Source of the DNA: CAZRHR01 sp964578885
GTDB taxonomy: Bacteria; Bacteroidota; Bacteroidia; CAIKAF01
Direction of reading: 5' to 3'
Assembly: GCA_964578885.1 (NCBI GenBank)
Contig: CAZOEO010000001.1
Location: forward strand, 124,001 to 188,000
Length of the DNA stretch: 64,000 bases
Program-made: the position numbers and the translations under genes
Part shown: positions 15,161-22,590 of the stretch, in pieces
Position numbering within the stretch: position 1 is the first letter of the stretch
Layout of the letters: each line of letters starts with the position of its first letter
Notes under the pieces: generated by a model
Databases searched by the model: none
Seen by the model: only the letters and a program-made list of their open reading frames with translations
What the model was told of the DNA's origin: nothing

Positions 15161-17971
15161 TTAATGGGCTTCCAACCAATTGACCCCGGTTTTGGCTTCC
15201 ACCTCCAGTGAAACCTCCAAGGAGGCGGCATTTTTCATGAATTCAGTCACCTTGGTTTTTACTTCCTCGATTTCTTCACGAGGCACATCAAATACCAATT
15301 CATCATGCACTTGCAGCAGCATGCGGGTCCGCAATCCTGTTTCTTCCAGGTACCGGTGAATCCGAATCATGGCCAATTTAATCACGTCGGCGGCGGTTCC
15401 CTGAATGGGTGCATTAATGGCGTTTCTTTCCGCAAATCCTCGGACCGTTTGGTTGGCGGAGTCAATGTCGCGCAAATATCGCCGGCGTCCAATAAGGGTT
15501 TCTACATATTTATGTTGTCGGGCAAAAGCTACTTGCTCATGCATATACGTCTGAATACCCGGATATTGGGTAAAATACGCATCAATGATGTCTTTGGCTT
15601 CCCCACGAGGAATGCCTAATCTTTCGGCCAGGCCAAAGGCAGAAATGCCATAAATAATTCCAAAGTTTACCATTTTCGCTTTTCCCCGCATCTCTCGATC
15701 CACCTCCGACAAGGACACGCCAAACACTTTGGCCGCGGTGGCGGTATGAATGTCAAGTCCGTCTTCGAAGGCTTGAATCATGTGTTTTTCCTTAGCCAGT
15801 GACGCAATAATGCGCAGTTCTACCTGCGAGTAGTCGGCGCAAAGCAACACATGGTTGGCATCTGTGGCAATAAAGGCTTTTCGGATGGCCCGGCCTCGTT
15901 CGGTGCGAATGGGAATGTTTTGAAGGTTGGGTTGTTGCGACGAAAGCCGACCTGTAGCCGCCACCGTTTGGTGATACGAAGTATGGATGCGTCCGGTGGA
16001 CGGATGCACCAAAGCTGGCAAGGCATCTACATAGGTACTTTTTAACTTTTGAATCTCCCTTAAATCCAAAATGGCGGCTACAATGGGGTGTTTATCATGC
16101 AGTTTTTGCAAAGTTTCCTCATTGGTGGCATATTGTCCCGACTTGGTTTTTTTGGCTTTTTCGTCTAACCGCAATACGTCGAAAAGAATTTCTCCCAGTT
16201 GTTTTGGCGAAGCCGTATTGAACGGCCGGCCTGCCATGGCTTGGATTTCCGCATCCTTGGTCGCAATTTCCACCGCCAATTGACCCGATAATTGTTCAAG
16301 CAAAGGAACATCCACGTTGATACCATGACGTTCCATGGCGGCCAAAACAGGCACCAACGGCATTTCAACCGTTTCAAAAACAGGTATCCCTTTTACCTCG
16401 TGTAACATGGGTAAAAAGGTGTCTCGTAAACGAATCGTAACGTCTACATCCTCATTGGCATATTCTGCCACTTCTGCCAAAGGCACATCCCGCATGGTTT
16501 TTTGCCCTTTTCCTTTTGGACCCAACAACGCTTCCGTAGGAATGGGCTGGTATTGCAAATAGGTTTGGGCCAAAAAATCCAAATTATGGCGCATGTCCGG
16601 CTGTAAAATGTAATGGGCCAACATGGTGTCAAAGGCCAGACCACGTAGCGTGATGCCATAGCGGTGCAGCATGTGCACCTCGTATTTTAAATTCTGTCCG
16701 ATTTTTGGCAAATCAGGATTTTCCAAAGCCGGTTTGAACCATGCCAAAATGGCCCGGGTTTTTTCCTGGTCTTCCGGACAAGGAACATACCACGCCTGTC
16801 CTGGCGCGATAGCAAAAGCAATGCCTGTGATTTCAGCCGTAAGCGTATCCAGACCTGTGGTTTCCGTATCCAAACAAAAACCTTGGCTTTGGCTCAGTTT
16901 TTCAGCCAATTCCTTTTGCCAGTTGGGATCCTCCACGATAAAATATTGGTGGGGAAGGTCTGGTAACGTTTTGTAATGCGAAGGTGCTTGAGGCGCTTCT
17001 TCCACTTCCGTTAGTCCAGAGAACAAATCAGGTACCGCGGATTTGGTCGTGGTTTGAGCCGCAGCCGGAGCGGGCGTGGTGGGTCCATTGCCCAGCAAAC
17101 GGTCTGCCATGGTTTTGAATTCCAATTCAGCAAATACGGCCCGTAACGCCTCCTCATCCGGCTTTTCCACCCTTAACGCCTCTTCATCAAGAGTAATAGG
17201 CACATCTGTGATGATGGTAGCCAACTGTTTGGACAGCAGGCCCAACTGCGCGTTGGACTCCACTTTTTCCCGCATTTTTCCCGTTAATTCATGGCTATGG
17301 GCCAGTAAATTCTCCACGGAGCCGTAGGTTTTCAGAAATTTAAGGGCTGTTTTTTCCCCGACGCCAGGAATTCCCGGAATGTTATCCGCGGAATCCCCCA
17401 TGAGTCCAAGTAAATCAATGACTTGGGAAGGATGTTCAATATCGAATTTAGCACAGACTTCCGGAATACCCAAGATTTCGTCCGGCGCGCCCATGCGGCC
17501 CGGTTTGTACCAAAAGCAATGGTTGGTTACCAGTTGGCCATAATCCTTATCGGAGGTCATCATGTAGGTGGTAAAGCCTTGTGCTTCCGCTTGTTTAGCT
17601 AAAGTTCCCACCACATCATCCGCCTCAAAACCCTCTTTAATGAGCAGAGGAATGCGCATGGCCGCTAAGATTCTGGAAATAGGTTCAAGGTTGTTGCGAA
17701 TATCTTCCGGCATGGCTTCCCGGTGGGCTTTGTATTGTTCAAACAAGGCCACGCGGTCGGAAGGTTCTTCCGCCGGGTCGAACACCACCGCCATGTGGGT
17801 GGGTTGTTGTTTTTTAAGCACATCGATGAGCAGGTTGGTAAAACCAAAAGCCGCCGAGGTATTTTGACCTTTGGAATTGATGCGAGGGTTATTAATAAAA
17901 GCAAAATACGCCCGATAAATCAGAGCATATCCATCGAGTAAAAACAGTTTTTTCGCATCCTGAGCGCCCAT
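15161..17971 (-). CDS. polA: DNA polymerase I
   Basis: 936 residues with all three domains. The 5'-nuclease domain occupies roughly 1-295 (LLDGYALIYRAYFA, EADDVVGTLA, GDSADNIPGIPGVGEK). After a Pro/Ala/Thr linker comes the 3'-5' exonuclease domain. Its metal residues are intact: Asp368 and Glu370 in LDTETTG and a YANEDVD motif, so proofreading is expected. The polymerase domain carries LLCADYSQVELRI (motif A), a motif B helix with KMVNFGIIYG, and VHDELVFDVP (motif C). It fills gaps in repair and removes RNA primers. The start ATG at 17971 gives a normal N-terminus. Convincing full-length gene. Confidence 0.97.
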   Translation of the reverse strand: MGAQDAKKLFLLDGYALIYRAYFAFINNPRINSKGQNTSAAFGFTNLLIDVLKKQQPTHMAVVFDPAEEPSDRVALFEQYKAHREAMPEDIRNNLEPISRILAAMRIPLLIKEGFEADDVVGTLAKQAEAQGFTTYMMTSDKDYGQLVTNHCFWYKPGRMGAPDEILGIPEVCAKFDIEHPSQVIDLLGLMGDSADNIPGIPGVGEKTALKFLKTYGSVENLLAHSHELTGKMREKVESNAQLGLLSKQLATIITDVPITLDEEALRVEKPDEEALRAVFAELEFKTMADRLLGNGPTTPAPAAAQTTTKSAVPDLFSGLTEVEEAPQAPSHYKTLPDLPHQYFIVEDPNWQKELAEKLSQSQGFCLDTETTGLDTLTAEITGIAFAIAPGQAWYVPCPEDQEKTRAILAWFKPALENPDLPKIGQNLKYEVHMLHRYGITLRGLAFDTMLAHYILQPDMRHNLDFLAQTYLQYQPIPTEALLGPKGKGQKTMRDVPLAEVAEYANEDVDVTIRLRDTFLPMLHEVKGIPVFETVEMPLVPVLAAMERHGINVDVPLLEQLSGQLAVEIATKDAEIQAMAGRPFNTASPKQLGEILFDVLRLDEKAKKTKSGQYATNEETLQKLHDKHPIVAAILDLREIQKLKSTYVDALPALVHPSTGRIHTSYHQTVAATGRLSSQQPNLQNIPIRTERGRAIRKAFIATDANHVLLCADYSQVELRIIASLAKEKHMIQAFEDGLDIHTATAAKVFGVSLSEVDREMRGKAKMVNFGIIYGISAFGLAERLGIPRGEAKDIIDAYFTQYPGIQTYMHEQVAFARQHKYVETLIGRRRYLRDIDSANQTVRGFAERNAINAPIQGTAADVIKLAMIRIHRYLEETGLRTRMLLQVHDELVFDVPREEIEEVKTKVTEFMKNAASLEVSLEVEAKTGVNWLEAH

Positions 17972-18096
17972 ATCACCTTAATTTATTACAATGATACGGA
18001 AATCCGTGGAGGTGCTTTTTGCGCGGGGAAAAATGGCCGGTGAAAACGTTTTTCCGGTTAAAATGGGGCTTGGTTGGGTGGGAGGGATGGATTTAA

Positions 18097-18318
18097 AAAC
18101 CGGCACCGAAAAAAAACGAAAGCATTATTTCCAAAAATAGAAATTTGACACAAGAAGAACTTGGACGCCTTGTTGGCGTTCAGAAAGCTCAAATCTCTAA
18201 GCTAGAAAGTAGTGCTAATAGTGCGACCATTGACACCATATTAAAAGTGTTCAAAGCCCTAGAAGCAGAAATCGATTTTAACTTAAAGCTTGAAGACAAA
18301 TTTGTTAAACTCGCCTGA
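18097..18318 (+). pseudogene. 5'-truncated HigA/XRE-type antitoxin remnant
   Basis: An open frame without any ATG, GTG or TTG start near its beginning reads through to a TGA at 18316-18318. From about 18130 it encodes a helix-turn-helix: NLTQEELGRLVGVQKAQISK, then LESSANSATIDTILKVFKAL and a short tail ending in KLEDKFVKLA. This matches the C-terminal two-thirds of HigA-like antitoxins. The usual 25-30 N-terminal residues and the initiation codon are missing, with a stop codon at 18094. No toxin gene is adjacent upstream. I read it as a decayed toxin-antitoxin gene. A functional product from an unusual start is unlikely. Confidence 0.7.
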
Positions 18319-18562
18319 GAGAAAACCAAGCCGAACGAACGATAGCAGCTACCCAAAGGGCGTGGTTTCATGCTTTGGAGACAGTGTTTTGGTTGCCGAA
18401 AGTTCTTTATGAGCAATAGGGGAGTTGTCTTTGCTTCCCATTCGTCCAATGATTATTTCTGGTTGCCGAGCTTTATTATCTTTTGAAAATCCATTTTTCC
18501 GCAGTTCGTCCCTTTCAAAAGTCTCAAAGTAAAGCGTGGTTCATGTCTTCCACCGAAAAATA
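18319..18562. other. Non-coding spacer before the parDE promoter
   Basis: About 240 bases without a convincing gene. A 10-nt direct repeat TGGTTGCCGA occurs at 18390-18399 and 18460-18469. The texture resembles mobile or repetitive intergenic DNA. Nothing else could be identified. Confidence 0.35.
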
Positions 18563-18594
18563 TTTGTACCCCATACCATAAATTGGTATTTTTG
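18563..18594 (+). promoter_or_regulatory. parDE promoter
   Basis: TTTG at 18563-18566, 20-base spacer, TATTTTTG at 18587-18594 (full TAnnTTTG match), 15 bases before the parD ATG at 18610. Both boxes and spacing fit the Bacteroidota primary promoter. Confidence 0.7.
18573..18589. promoter_or_regulatory. Palindromic operator candidate within the parDE promoter
   Basis: Perfect inverted repeat ATACCA (18573-18578), spacer TAAAT, TGGTAT (18584-18589). It occupies the spacer and runs into the -7 box. ParD antitoxins are ribbon-helix-helix repressors that bind such palindromes with ParE to autoregulate the operon, so this is the expected place for the operator. Confidence 0.55.
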
Positions 18595-18609
18595 TTCAAA
18601 ACCATTGTT

Positions 18610-18864
18610 ATGGCAAAGAATACTTCCATCCTACTCGGAGATTACTTTGACAAGTTTATCCAAAGCCAAGTGCAGTCTGGACGTTATTCTTCTGCCTCTG
18701 AAGTAATAAGAGCAGCCTTGCGAATGTTTGAAAATGAGGAGAATAAGAAAAAGGAACTCATCCAATCGTTAAAAGTCGGTGAAAAATCAGGTTTTAATGA
18801 AGACTTCGATAAAGATGAATTTATGAAAAGCCTTCACCTGAAATACAAGACGAATGAGCTATAG
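18610..18864 (+). CDS. parD: ParD-family ribbon-helix-helix antitoxin
   Basis: 84 residues from the ATG at 18610, chosen over an upstream frame start at 18583 that lies in the promoter. The N-terminal ribbon-helix-helix segment contains NTSILLGDYFDKFI and SGRYSSASEVIRAALRMFE, a classic ParD/CC2985-type signature. The charged C-terminal part would bind and neutralise the toxin. It overlaps the toxin gene by 11 bases. Codon and base use are more A-rich than the neighbouring housekeeping genes, which suits an acquired module. It would act as both antitoxin and repressor. Confidence 0.9.
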   Translation: MAKNTSILLGDYFDKFIQSQVQSGRYSSASEVIRAALRMFENEENKKKELIQSLKVGEKSGFNEDFDKDEFMKSLHLKYKTNEL

Positions 18865-19153
18865 ACTCAGCAGAAAGGCGGAAGAAGATCTAGAGGAAAT
18901 ATGGCTTTACACATTAGAAACCTGGTCTAAAGAACAGGCAGATAGATATTTGAGTCTGCTTTTTGAGGAGATTGAGTTTTTATCCATTCACCCAAAAAAG
19001 GGGCAAGATTTTAATCACATTCGCAAGAATTATTGCTATTCAAAAGTAAAATCTCATTTAATTTTCTACCAATATAAAAAAGGCCATGCTGTTATTGACG
19101 TGGTCAGAATCCTTCATGAAAAAATGGATATAGAAAGTAGAATAAATGAATAA
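18854..19153 (+). CDS. parE: ParE-family toxin (RelE/ParE superfamily)
   Basis: 99 residues, the usual size. YRLSRKAEEDLEEIWLYT at the N-terminus and the strand pattern ending in AVIDVVRILHEKMD match the RelE/ParE superfamily. ParE proteins poison DNA gyrase, while some relatives cleave mRNA, so the target is not fixed by sequence. The gene overlaps parD by 11 bases in the standard antitoxin-first order. It is full length with no visible lesion and is probably active. Confidence 0.9.
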   Translation: MSYRLSRKAEEDLEEIWLYTLETWSKEQADRYLSLLFEEIEFLSIHPKKGQDFNHIRKNYCYSKVKSHLIFYQYKKGHAVIDVVRILHEKMDIESRINE

Positions 19154-19265
19154 AATTTGGCAGCGCACAACAGCTAAGTTTCCTTGCAGTTCGCAGAGCT
19201 AAGCGTAGCAGATGCGTTGAGGGCAACTCCCTGATTCCGTAGCGTATAAAAGGAAGGCAATGCTA

Positions 19266-19400
19266 TTCGAGCGCAGCCGAGGACGGCGATTGAATGTAGC
19301 CGAAAACCCGTATTTGAGCTTATCCGAAATCGGCGATTGAATGTAGCCGAAACCGTTAGTTGAGCTTATCCGAAATCGGTGGCTGAGCGGAGCCGAAGCC
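19266..19400. repeat. Degenerate 23/24-nt tandem repeat, about six copies
   Basis: Six units begin at 19266, 19290, 19313, 19337, 19360 and 19383, with approximate consensus TTGAGCnnAnCCGAAAnCGG plus GA. Units 2-3 and 4-5 are near-identical as pairs, giving a 47-nt higher-order period: each pair has GGCGATTGAATGTAGCCGAA then TTGAGCTTATCCGAAATC. The last unit, CTGAGCGGAGCCGAAGCC, resembles the TGAGC-GGAG-CGAAG class of dispersed repeats seen in many Bacteroidota intergenic regions. Confidence 0.75.
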
Positions 19401-19456
19401 ACATTTCCCCTTCCGGTGCTCCGCCACGCCTTAGGAATCAGGGTGCCCTTTCTTTG

Positions 19457-19488
19457 TTTACTTTCTTTGGGCAAGCAAAGAAAGTAAA
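19457..19488. repeat. 13-bp perfect inverted repeat
   Basis: TTTACTTTCTTTG (19457-19469) and CAAAGAAAGTAAA (19476-19488) flank a six-base loop GGCAAG, followed by AGCCCGCCC. The stem is AT-rich and lacks a T tract, so it is unlikely to be an intrinsic terminator. It may be a dispersed repeat element. Confidence 0.65.
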
Positions 19489-19721
19489 AGCCCGCCCGGC
19501 TTAAGGGCGTAAGAAAAAGAATTGAGTTGACTGCGCGAAGCGCCCAAAGAAGCCAATCCACCAAGCCCCCGCATTCTACTTCTGAGCAGTTGCCCTGATG
19601 TCTTGCCCTTAAAGTAAAGCGATAACTCGACTATCCCGGAGCTAAAATCCCCATGTGCTATCATAACAAATGCGATGAAACATTGAAATTTCCTCCGCTT
19701 TGTCCATGGTTACTTTGTTAA

Positions 19722-19742
19722 GCCAAACCTCACAGGTTAGGC
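19722..19742 (-). terminator. Weak hairpin after the metalloprotease gene
   Basis: GCCAAACCT (19722-19730) and AGGTTAGGC (19734-19742) pair with one A-A mismatch around a three-base loop, 17 bases beyond the stop at 19759. No proper T tract follows, so this is only a possible terminator. Confidence 0.3.
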
Positions 19743-19758
19743 GGTGCCGATGCCTTTT

Positions 19759-21966
19759 TTAAGGTTTCACAAGCTTCCCAATGGCTTTTTGGTCGTTCAT
19801 CAAAACATACATGCCTGCCGGTTGGGCAGATAAATCAATGGTCGCTTGTCCGTTGTGATGAGTCACGGGAACCTTCACTTCCCGGCCGGAAAGGTCGGTT
19901 ACCCGCAGGCTTCCAATGACGCCTTGGATATGAAAAATACCTTCAGGTGAGGGATTGGGATAGACCAGCATGCCTTGGTCGCTAACATTTTCTTCACCCA
20001 AAATATTGTTTACGGTAAAGTTGCCGGAAGACAAGTTGTAAAAATAATTGTCGGCAGCTTCTACCATAATCCGGCATTGACTCAGATAGAGATTCGACGC
20101 ACCGGGAAGATTAGGAACTACAAACGTTTCAGAACCATCATTTTGGGTGTTGGCAACCAAAACATAAGGGAAGGTTAAGCCTCCATTGATGGAAAGACGA
20201 ATGTTCACCGACGAACAATTTACCGGTGCCTGGTCCGTATTTGCCACATTCCAGGTGACGGTGGCAGGAAATCCTACCGCCCAGAAATCAGTCGGGCCGC
20301 TTGGCGAAGTCACTGTAAAAGGTCCGGCTGAAGCACTCGCCTGCAATGGAAGTTCTGCATAACTTGTGCCGCCTCCATTGGCCTTGTTGTCCCGAACTGT
20401 TACTCGAAAGGTCATCGCCCTTGAATAGGTTGGAAGCCGCTCTGTTGGCAAAGAGGTATTCGCAACCACCACGGCTAATCTTGGAAAATAACGTGTTCTC
20501 GACGTGTCCGGATCAAAGCTGCGGAAAAGGGGTGGCGTTCCTGTGGTCGGAACAGTCGATAACCCAAGGGAAGGTCCACGATCATATTGTTCCCAACAAT
20601 AGGTAATGGCATCCCCATTTGCATCTGAACCTGTGGCGGTTAGTTTAAAAGGAGTGGAAATGGGAATGGTTTTTACGGCAGCTACATTCACGATGGGCGG
20701 TGTGTTACCTGTGGATGCAGTGGCCGCACACGAACCTCCGTTGCCCGTTATGAAAGTGCGAACCGTTACGAATGAACGCGCATTGAAATAACTGTCCGAA
20801 GAATTTTGCACATTGTCCGGACTGCAAATACCTGCGTAGGCCATAATGGTGGAACCACTGCCGGGTTCGTAGGCATTATTCGAGGAGCGATTGCCAGAAC
20901 AACTTCCGGAAGTGGAATTAAACGTATGGCTTCCATTGAACTGATGTCCAATTTCATGACAAACGTAATCTACATAAAAGGCGTCTCCTATCGGGTTAGC
21001 CAAACCTGTAACGCCTTGTGCCTTAAACGATGAGGAACAAACGGAACCTAACGATGCAATGCCACCACCGCCAGTGCTGAATACATGCCCGATGTCATAA
21101 TTATTTCCGCCAATCAGATTGGTCAGGGTTGTTTGGTTTTGAGACAACATGGCAGCCCCGTCATTATTGGTATAAGGATCGGTAGATGAATTGCTAAAAA
21201 TGAGTAAATCATTATTGGAAATCAAGGTCATACGAATGGAAAACTCACTTTCATATATGCCGTTTACCCTGTTTATGGCGGTTGTTATGGCTGACATGGC
21301 ACTGTTGACGGTGCCTCCGTGAAAATTGGTGTATTCTCCTGTGGTCGCTACCGCCAATCTATAGGTTCTGCGTGTGGCGCCAATGGGCGACAAGTTGTCT
21401 GTGGATCCCGGTGTTTCTGGCTTGGCGGAACCAACTTCCTCGCACACGAATTCTCCTTGATGGAGATTGGGAAGATCACGTTTAAAATAAGAATGATAGT
21501 ATGCCGTGCTGTTTTGGTACGCCGGATCTATGTACCAATCTCCCGTGGGAGAAAGTACTTGCGCATGCAATCCCTGATAGGTCACGTCTAAACGCAACTT
21601 GTGCGTGGGATGACTCATGCCTTGTCCCCAGTAGGTGCTGATTTCCGGAAAACGAGAGGACAAATCTGCGGGCAATAAATCGTAGGCAAAAAGGGAGAAG
21701 GTTTCCCACTCTCCTTTTGGATTTGGAAGTGAAAAAATAAATTGGGCCTGTGAAATATCTTCATGGGGAACAGAAAGCAACAACTGTCGGGTAGCGGCGA
21801 TATCAATTTCCATTTTCAAGGAAGATTCGGGCTTCACCCAAACCCTGCCATCCATGGGAGGAAGGGTGGAAATGATGTCTGCGGGCAAAGACTGCTGTGC
21901 AAACAAGGACGTGATTCCCAAGCTGCAAATAATCGCTAAAACACGGAATAATGAAACTTTACGCAT
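19759..21966 (-). CDS. Secreted reprolysin-like zinc metalloprotease with T9SS signal
   Basis: 735 residues from the ATG at 21966; an earlier TTG would overlap the ribE stop. Signal peptide at 1-24 (ending SLFAQ). A propeptide-like region of about 180 residues is followed by a metzincin domain with HEIGHQFNGSH at 337-347, the HExxHxxGxxH zinc site. GSTIMAYAGICSP follows, supplying the Met-turn. Then come beta-sandwich segments and a C-terminal type A T9SS signal (MLVYPNPSPEGIF, DLSGREV, PAGMYVL) for export and surface attachment. Substrate unknown. It lies eight bases after riboflavin synthase on the same strand, probably by convenience rather than shared function. Confidence 0.9.
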   Translation of the reverse strand: MRKVSLFRVLAIICSLGITSLFAQQSLPADIISTLPPMDGRVWVKPESSLKMEIDIAATRQLLLSVPHEDISQAQFIFSLPNPKGEWETFSLFAYDLLPADLSSRFPEISTYWGQGMSHPTHKLRLDVTYQGLHAQVLSPTGDWYIDPAYQNSTAYYHSYFKRDLPNLHQGEFVCEEVGSAKPETPGSTDNLSPIGATRRTYRLAVATTGEYTNFHGGTVNSAMSAITTAINRVNGIYESEFSIRMTLISNNDLLIFSNSSTDPYTNNDGAAMLSQNQTTLTNLIGGNNYDIGHVFSTGGGGIASLGSVCSSSFKAQGVTGLANPIGDAFYVDYVCHEIGHQFNGSHTFNSTSGSCSGNRSSNNAYEPGSGSTIMAYAGICSPDNVQNSSDSYFNARSFVTVRTFITGNGGSCAATASTGNTPPIVNVAAVKTIPISTPFKLTATGSDANGDAITYCWEQYDRGPSLGLSTVPTTGTPPLFRSFDPDTSRTRYFPRLAVVVANTSLPTERLPTYSRAMTFRVTVRDNKANGGGTSYAELPLQASASAGPFTVTSPSGPTDFWAVGFPATVTWNVANTDQAPVNCSSVNIRLSINGGLTFPYVLVANTQNDGSETFVVPNLPGASNLYLSQCRIMVEAADNYFYNLSSGNFTVNNILGEENVSDQGMLVYPNPSPEGIFHIQGVIGSLRVTDLSGREVKVPVTHHNGQATIDLSAQPAGMYVLMNDQKAIGKLVKP

Positions 21967-21974
21967 AACAAATG

Positions 21975-22580
21975 TCAATTAATTGGAGTTAATCCGGAAC
22001 GCTTCATCCAGGCCACCATGTACTTGCCTAATATATCAAACTCAATATTGACTAAATCTCCCGTTTGCAACTGTCCAAGGTTGGTATGTTCCCATGTATA
22101 TGGAATAATGGCGACAGAGAAAAAATCTTCTCCGGTTTGTACCAAAGTTAAACTGACCCCATTCACGCAAATGGAGCCTTTGGGCACCAAAAGGTGCTCA
22201 CCCAATGCAACCCGGAAAACCAACTCAAAACTGCCTCCATCCGGAATTACTTCCAGTAAGGTGGCCGTTGTATCTACATGACCTTGCACCATGTGACCAT
22301 CAAAACGGCCATGCGCAGGAAGACAACGCTCCAGATTAACCAGATCACCGACTTTCCATTGTCCAAGATTGGTTTTGCGCAGCGTTTCAGGAATGGCCGT
22401 TACGGTATAAAGGCCAGCTGCTGGAAATCCATCTACGGTGAGGCATACGCCGTTATGCGAAACACTTTGGTCTATTTTCAAGTCTTCCTCAAATGGCGTT
22501 TCCAGCGTCACCCGGATATTTCCTCCCACTTCCTGAATCTCCCGGACGCGTGCCATTTTTTCTACAATCCCTGTAAACAT
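21975..22580 (-). CDS. ribE: Riboflavin synthase, alpha subunit
   Basis: 201 residues from the ATG at 22580, giving the family's universal start MFTGIVE. A longer frame would extend into the upstream gene's terminus. Two lumazine-binding beta-barrels are visible as an internal repeat: VSHNGVCLTV in the first and ICVNGVSLTL in the second, with the linker motif MVQGHVD. The enzyme dismutates two 6,7-dimethyl-8-ribityllumazine molecules to riboflavin in the cytoplasm. It sits between two secreted peptidase genes with gaps of about ten bases. No FMN riboswitch is seen upstream. Confidence 0.95.
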   Translation of the reverse strand: MFTGIVEKMARVREIQEVGGNIRVTLETPFEEDLKIDQSVSHNGVCLTVDGFPAAGLYTVTAIPETLRKTNLGQWKVGDLVNLERCLPAHGRFDGHMVQGHVDTTATLLEVIPDGGSFELVFRVALGEHLLVPKGSICVNGVSLTLVQTGEDFFSVAIIPYTWEHTNLGQLQTGDLVNIEFDILGKYMVAWMKRSGLTPIN

Positions 22581-22590
22581 ATTTGAAAGC

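Larger units (their letters stand above)
19154..19758. other. 605-base repeat-bearing intergenic region
   Basis: No convincing gene. Between parE and the metalloprotease gene lie a degenerate tandem repeat (19266-19400), a long perfect hairpin (19457-19488), and a weaker inverted repeat near 19722-19742. Minus-strand open frames here cover the repeats and look spurious. Confidence 0.6.

Noticed and set aside
18189..18449. Minus-strand open frame across the HigA remnant
   Set aside because: It is antisense to the recognisable HTH sequence and has no family features.
18390..18469. 10-nt direct repeats as integration attachment sites
   Set aside because: Too short and without integrase, tRNA or target-site context; could occur by chance.
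19266..19400. CRISPR array
   Set aside because: Units are contiguous and degenerate with no unique spacers, and no cas genes are present.
19199..19564. Minus-strand open frame of 121 codons over the repeat region
   Set aside because: It runs through the tandem repeat and hairpin, has no family resemblance, and its composition is that of the repeats.
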